Assembly: GCA_029210225.1 (NCBI GenBank) | Contig: JARGOJ010000372.1 | Coordinates: forward strand, 1-8,058 | Source of the DNA: Planctomycetota bacterium | Lineage (GTDB): Bacteria > Planctomycetota > J058 > JARGOJ01 | Direction: 5' to 3' | Length of the DNA stretch: 8,058 nucleotides | Shown here: positions 5,942 through 8,058 of the stretch, one piece after another | Layout: the number at the start of each line of letters is the position of its first letter | Position numbering within the stretch: the stretch's first letter is position 1 | Program-made: the position numbers and the translations under genes | Notes under the pieces: model-generated | Database searches by the model: none | What the model was told of the DNA's origin: nothing | Seen by the model: only the letters and a program-made list of their open reading frames with translations

Positions 5942-7258
5942 TTGAGCGGTCGAATCGTTCTGGTTGAAGATAGTGATGAAGTCCGTCGTTTCGCGAAGAT
6001 GTTGTTGACTCGTAAGGACTTTGACGTCACGGATTACCCTGATGGACAGGCTGCGTACGAGGCTATCATTCAAAATCCGCCGGATTTGATTGTCAGTGAT
6101 GTCCAGATGCCTCGAATGGATGGTCTTGAGCTGACAAGTCGTCTTCGCGAGCGATTCAATAAGGGTGAGTTGCCTATTGTTCTCGTTTCAGTGATGAGTG
6201 AAGAAGAAGATATTGTCCGGGGATTCGAGGCGGGGGCGAACGATTATCTGGTCAAGCCTTACCGCACGACGGAGCTGTTGGCGAAGGTTTCTGTTCTTTT
6301 AAGGGAGGGCCCTTTCCTCCGTCAAAACGATGAGCCAGAGCTTCCTCAAGATGACACGTCGATGGTCAAGCTCGGCGATGAAGACACTCGCGCAGTCCCT
6401 GTGGACAAAGGGCAAGGAAGCGTTGGTAGTGTTCGTTATTTCTTTGATAAATACGAGATTGTTGGTGAGTTTGGCCGGGGTGGAATGGGGACGGTTTACC
6501 GCGCCATCAAGAGGGATGATGGCCGTCAGGTGGCTTTGAAGGTGTTGGCGCCTCGACTCTCAGAAAACCGTACGAGCATCGCCCGCTTTCTTCGGGAAAT
6601 TAAGCTTCTCAGCGACATTACGTCGCCGCAAGTTGTTCGCGTTTTTGACCATGGCTATGATGGTGGGCGTTACTTCTTGGCGATGGAGGCGGTTGAAGGG
6701 CAGTCTTTAGACCGGAAGGTCGTGCACTCGGGGCCTTTAGAGGAAGAGCTGTCGGCGAGTATCTTTATGCAAGTGGCGGAGGCGTTGGCGGCTCTGTCTG
6801 ACCATGATTTGGTTCATAGAGATGTGAAGCCTGCGAATATATTGGTCTGTGACAATGGTGTTGTGAAGCTTGTGGACTTTGGTTTAGCGAAGCATCAGCA
6901 CGATGACTTGAACTTGTCAGAGTCGGGCTATGCCCTTGGAACGCCGTATTACATTGCTCCAGAGATCATTGAGGGGGGCCAGGCGAGTCCTCAAAGTGAC
7001 TTGTTTGCGCTTGGGGTGTCTTTCTTTGAGGTGCTTACTGGGCGTCGTCCTTTTCCGGGGGTTGTGCCCTATCAGATCTTCCGCTTGATCGTTTCTGGGA
7101 ATCAGCCGAATCCTTTGGATCATAGGCCAGAGTTGTCTGAAGATTTGGTGGCGATTGTCAATCGACTTTTGGAGAGAGATTGTCAAGATCGTTATATGTC
7201 GGCGTCGGATGTCGCGTCTGATCTTCGGGCTTGGTTGGAGAAGCGGGGGAAGGCATGA
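5942..7258 (+). CDS. Response regulator receiver fused to Hanks-type Ser/Thr kinase
   Basis: With the TTG start this is a 438-residue cytoplasmic protein. Residues 4-120 are a complete receiver domain: Glu9-Asp10, phosphoacceptor Asp53 in VSDVQMPRMDG, Ser83 and Lys105-Pro106. A polar linker (about 123-165, rich in Asp/Glu) leads to a Hanks kinase at about 171-435. The kinase has the P-loop GRGGMGTV (178-185), Lys200 in VALKVL, Glu219, the catalytic loop HRDVKPANIL (292-301), DFG (312-314) and the activation-segment end GTPYYIAPE (333-341), so it should be catalytically competent. There is no membrane helix or extracellular sensor, unlike PknB-type kinases; the receiver probably supplies the input. 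Upstream in-frame starts exist (GTG 5756, ATG 5828, ATG 5840), but they would add up to 62 residues of non-conserved sequence translated from AT-rich intergenic DNA. It is divergent from a histidine kinase gene and overlaps the downstream lipoprotein gene. Confidence 0.93.
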   Translation: MSGRIVLVEDSDEVRRFAKMLLTRKDFDVTDYPDGQAAYEAIIQNPPDLIVSDVQMPRMDGLELTSRLRERFNKGELPIVLVSVMSEEEDIVRGFEAGANDYLVKPYRTTELLAKVSVLLREGPFLRQNDEPELPQDDTSMVKLGDEDTRAVPVDKGQGSVGSVRYFFDKYEIVGEFGRGGMGTVYRAIKRDDGRQVALKVLAPRLSENRTSIARFLREIKLLSDITSPQVVRVFDHGYDGGRYFLAMEAVEGQSLDRKVVHSGPLEEELSASIFMQVAEALAALSDHDLVHRDVKPANILVCDNGVVKLVDFGLAKHQHDDLNLSESGYALGTPYYIAPEIIEGGQASPQSDLFALGVSFFEVLTGRRPFPGVVPYQIFRLIVSGNQPNPLDHRPELSEDLVAIVNRLLERDCQDRYMSASDVASDLRAWLEKRGKA

Positions 7259-7593
7259 GACGCTTTGCGCCCTTCTTTGTCGTTATGGTGCTTCTCGTTG
7301 GATGTCGGCAGAATACAATCATTCGCTCGGAGCCTGAGGGGGCGAGGGTTTGGGTGGATCAGGTTCGTTTGGCTGGAAACACTCCGGCGACCTATTCCTC
7401 GAAGAGCGGCTTCCCTGGGACGGCGCGAATAAAGGTGGCGAAGGAGGGCTATGAGCCTGTCCGGGATGTCCCTATGGAGAAGAGTTATCATGCCGATGCG
7501 ACTTTACTTTGGTTGATTCCCGGCTTGATTCCTTACTTCTTTACGGCTCGTTTTGAAGAGACGGTGACGATTCCGATGAAGAAGAAATCGTAG
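7255..7593 (+). CDS. Small PEGA-domain lipoprotein
   Basis: This 112-residue protein has a lipoprotein signal peptide: MRRF, a hydrophobic core (FFVVMVLLV) and the lipobox LVGC with Cys17 as the expected lipidation site. Residues ~22-70 fit a PEGA domain: a strand with SEPEGARVWVDQ, then GNTPATY and an 'IKVAKEGYEPV' strand. A hydrophobic stretch follows (ATLLWLIPGLIPYFFT, ~83-98) and may contact the membrane; the tail is basic. PEGA domains are short beta-sandwich modules common in surface proteins and often found in proteins associated with bacterial Ser/Thr kinases. The ATG at 7255 overlaps the kinase stop as ATGA and has GGGGGAAGG just upstream, within the kinase gene. This implies translational coupling and a functional link with the kinase. 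An earlier in-frame start at 7231 would spoil the signal peptide. The exact role is unknown. Confidence 0.88.
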   Translation: MRRFAPFFVVMVLLVGCRQNTIIRSEPEGARVWVDQVRLAGNTPATYSSKSGFPGTARIKVAKEGYEPVRDVPMEKSYHADATLLWLIPGLIPYFFTARFEETVTIPMKKKS

Positions 7594-7648
7594 TAGGGCT
7601 CGCTCCGCTTTCTATTTCTCTAGCTGTTTTTAACGCAGGTCGAAACGA

Positions 7649-7677
7649 AAAGAAGGATCCTCAAGGGATCCTTCTTT
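7649..7677. terminator. Bidirectional intrinsic terminator between convergent genes
   Basis: A perfect 12-bp stem, AAAGAAGGATCC (7649-7660) and GGATCCTTCTTT (7666-7677), closes a 5-nt loop TCAAG. T-rich 3' arms are present on both strands (TTCTTT on plus, TTCTTTTCG on minus). It lies 55 nt after the lipoprotein stop and about 25 nt after the stop of the convergent histone-like gene, so it can serve both. Confidence 0.85.
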
Positions 7678-7701
7678 CAGATGCAACGTGAACCGTTGGA
7701 T

Positions 7702-8058
7702 TTACCAAGGGCGCTTCTTTTCAGGAGCTTTCTTGGCGGCCGCTTTACGGGCGGGAGCCTTTTTAGCGGGGGGTTTCTTAGCGGGAGCGGCCTTCTTGGC
7801 GGGAGCCTTTTTAGCCGGTGCTTTTTTGGCGGGAGCAGCCTTTTTGGCTGGGGCGGCCTTCTTAGCAGACGCTTTTTTGGCGGGAGCCTTCTTCTTAGGA
7901 GCGGCCTTCTTCGCAGGCGCTTTCTTTTTAGGGGCCGCTTTCTTGGCTGGGGCTTTCTTCTTAGGAGCGGCCTTCTTTGCCGGAGCCTTCTTCTTAGGAG
8001 CAGCCTTTTTAGCGGGAGCTTTTTTAGCGGGAGCTTTTTTAGCGGGAGCTTTTTTAGC
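7702..8058 (-). CDS. Histone H1-like Lys/Ala/Pro repeat protein, C-terminal part
   Basis: The last 118 residues of a minus-strand gene are present; the start lies beyond the right edge. Apart from the end (EKKRPW), the sequence is almost only Lys, Ala and Pro. AKKAP pentamers come first, then four 11-residue units of the type AAPKKKAPAKK, then AAPAKK/AKKAP units, one PPAKK and one APARK. The frame is fixed by its TAA (7704-7702) and by the strict repeat phase. Such tails resemble eukaryotic linker histone H1 C-termini and bacterial H1-like or AlgP-type proteins. These tails are positively charged, unstructured and expected to bind DNA, acting in nucleoid compaction. Because the N-terminal part is missing, a globular domain upstream cannot be excluded. 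The gene ends 25 nt from the shared terminator. It has no visible functional link to the signalling genes. Confidence 0.88.
   Translation of the reverse strand, partial: AKKAPAKKAPAKKAPAKKAAPKKKAPAKKAAPKKKAPAKKAAPKKKAPAKKAAPKKKAPAKKASAKKAAPAKKAAPAKKAPAKKAPAKKAAPAKKPPAKKAPARKAAAKKAPEKKRPW
7873..8004 (-). repeat. Four 33-nt coding repeats (11-residue AAPKKKAPAKK units)
   Basis: Four consecutive 33-nt units each encode AAPKKKAPAKK within the histone-like gene. The protein units are identical while codons differ at third positions (for example CCT with AAG or AAA, and GCT/GCC/GCG). This suggests older repeats whose amino-acid sequence is maintained by selection. Confidence 0.8.
8011..8058 (-). 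repeat. Perfect 15-nt tandem repeats (AKKAP units) at window edge
   Basis: AGCGGGAGCTTTTTT occurs three times without a mismatch (8011-8025, 8026-8040, 8041-8055) and a fourth copy starts at 8056. Each unit encodes one Lys/Ala/Pro pentamer on the minus strand. Identity at the DNA level, including synonymous positions, points to recent expansion. The array probably continues to the right, so copy number could vary between strains and assembly there may be unreliable. Confidence 0.85.

Noticed and set aside
5929..5967. Short upstream ORF (ATG 5929, 12 codons) overlapping the kinase start
   Set aside because: Its ATG lies just before the GGAG used by the kinase and has no good ribosome-binding site of its own; a chance frame is the simpler explanation.
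7873..8058. Regular repeats at the right end as a CRISPR array
   Set aside because: Units of 15 and 33 nt have no unique spacers and stay in one coding phase giving Lys/Ala/Pro peptides, so they are coding repeats.
1..8058. Mobile elements, tRNA or rRNA genes
   Set aside because: I saw no transposase or integrase motif, no terminal inverted repeats flanking a gene, and no tRNA cloverleaf or rRNA signature on either strand.

Overview
The window looks like chromosomal DNA from a Gram-negative bacterium with moderate-to-high GC and a rich signalling repertoire. Hanks-type kinase, FHA, chemosensory and histidine-kinase genes sit side by side, with a lipobox lipoprotein and a lysine/alanine-rich histone H1-like protein. 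This combination fits deltaproteobacterial-type lineages (Myxococcota, Bdellovibrionota, Bradymonadota) or possibly Planctomycetota. The placement is an inference from gene content; there is no rRNA or other marker.

Layout. Positions 1-3079 hold a minus-strand cluster, in transcription order: FHA-domain protein (3079-2555), methyl-accepting chemotaxis protein with HAMP-like linkers (2530-686), CheW (671-141), and the first 50 residues of a second CheW-like protein that runs off the left edge (151-1). Spacings are short or overlapping (24 nt, 14 nt, 11-nt overlap), so this is probably one operon. A 354-nt gap (3080-3433) holds two long nested hairpins and a possible promoter. Positions 5749-3434 hold a second minus-strand pair: a hybrid sensor histidine kinase (REC-PAS-HisKA-HATPase) and a four-helix membrane protein of unknown function. 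A 192-nt divergent intergenic region (5750-5941) separates these from a plus-strand pair: a response-regulator/Ser-Thr kinase fusion (5942-7258) and a small PEGA-domain lipoprotein (7255-7593) whose start overlaps the kinase stop. A strong bidirectional terminator (7649-7677) faces a convergent minus-strand gene for a histone H1-like Lys/Ala/Pro repeat protein, truncated by the right edge (8058-7702).

How the parts could work together (inference). The soluble histidine kinase is divergent from a protein whose REC domain is fused to a complete Hanks kinase, so it could act on that REC domain and switch on Ser/Thr phosphorylation. The nearby FHA protein has the residues needed to read phosphothreonine and is the first gene of the MCP-CheW operon. 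The locus may therefore couple His-Asp signalling, Ser/Thr phosphorylation and a chemosensory array. No CheA, CheR, CheB or CheY lies in the window, so the output is unknown. Almost all sequence is assigned; the least explained parts are the membrane protein and the paired hairpins.
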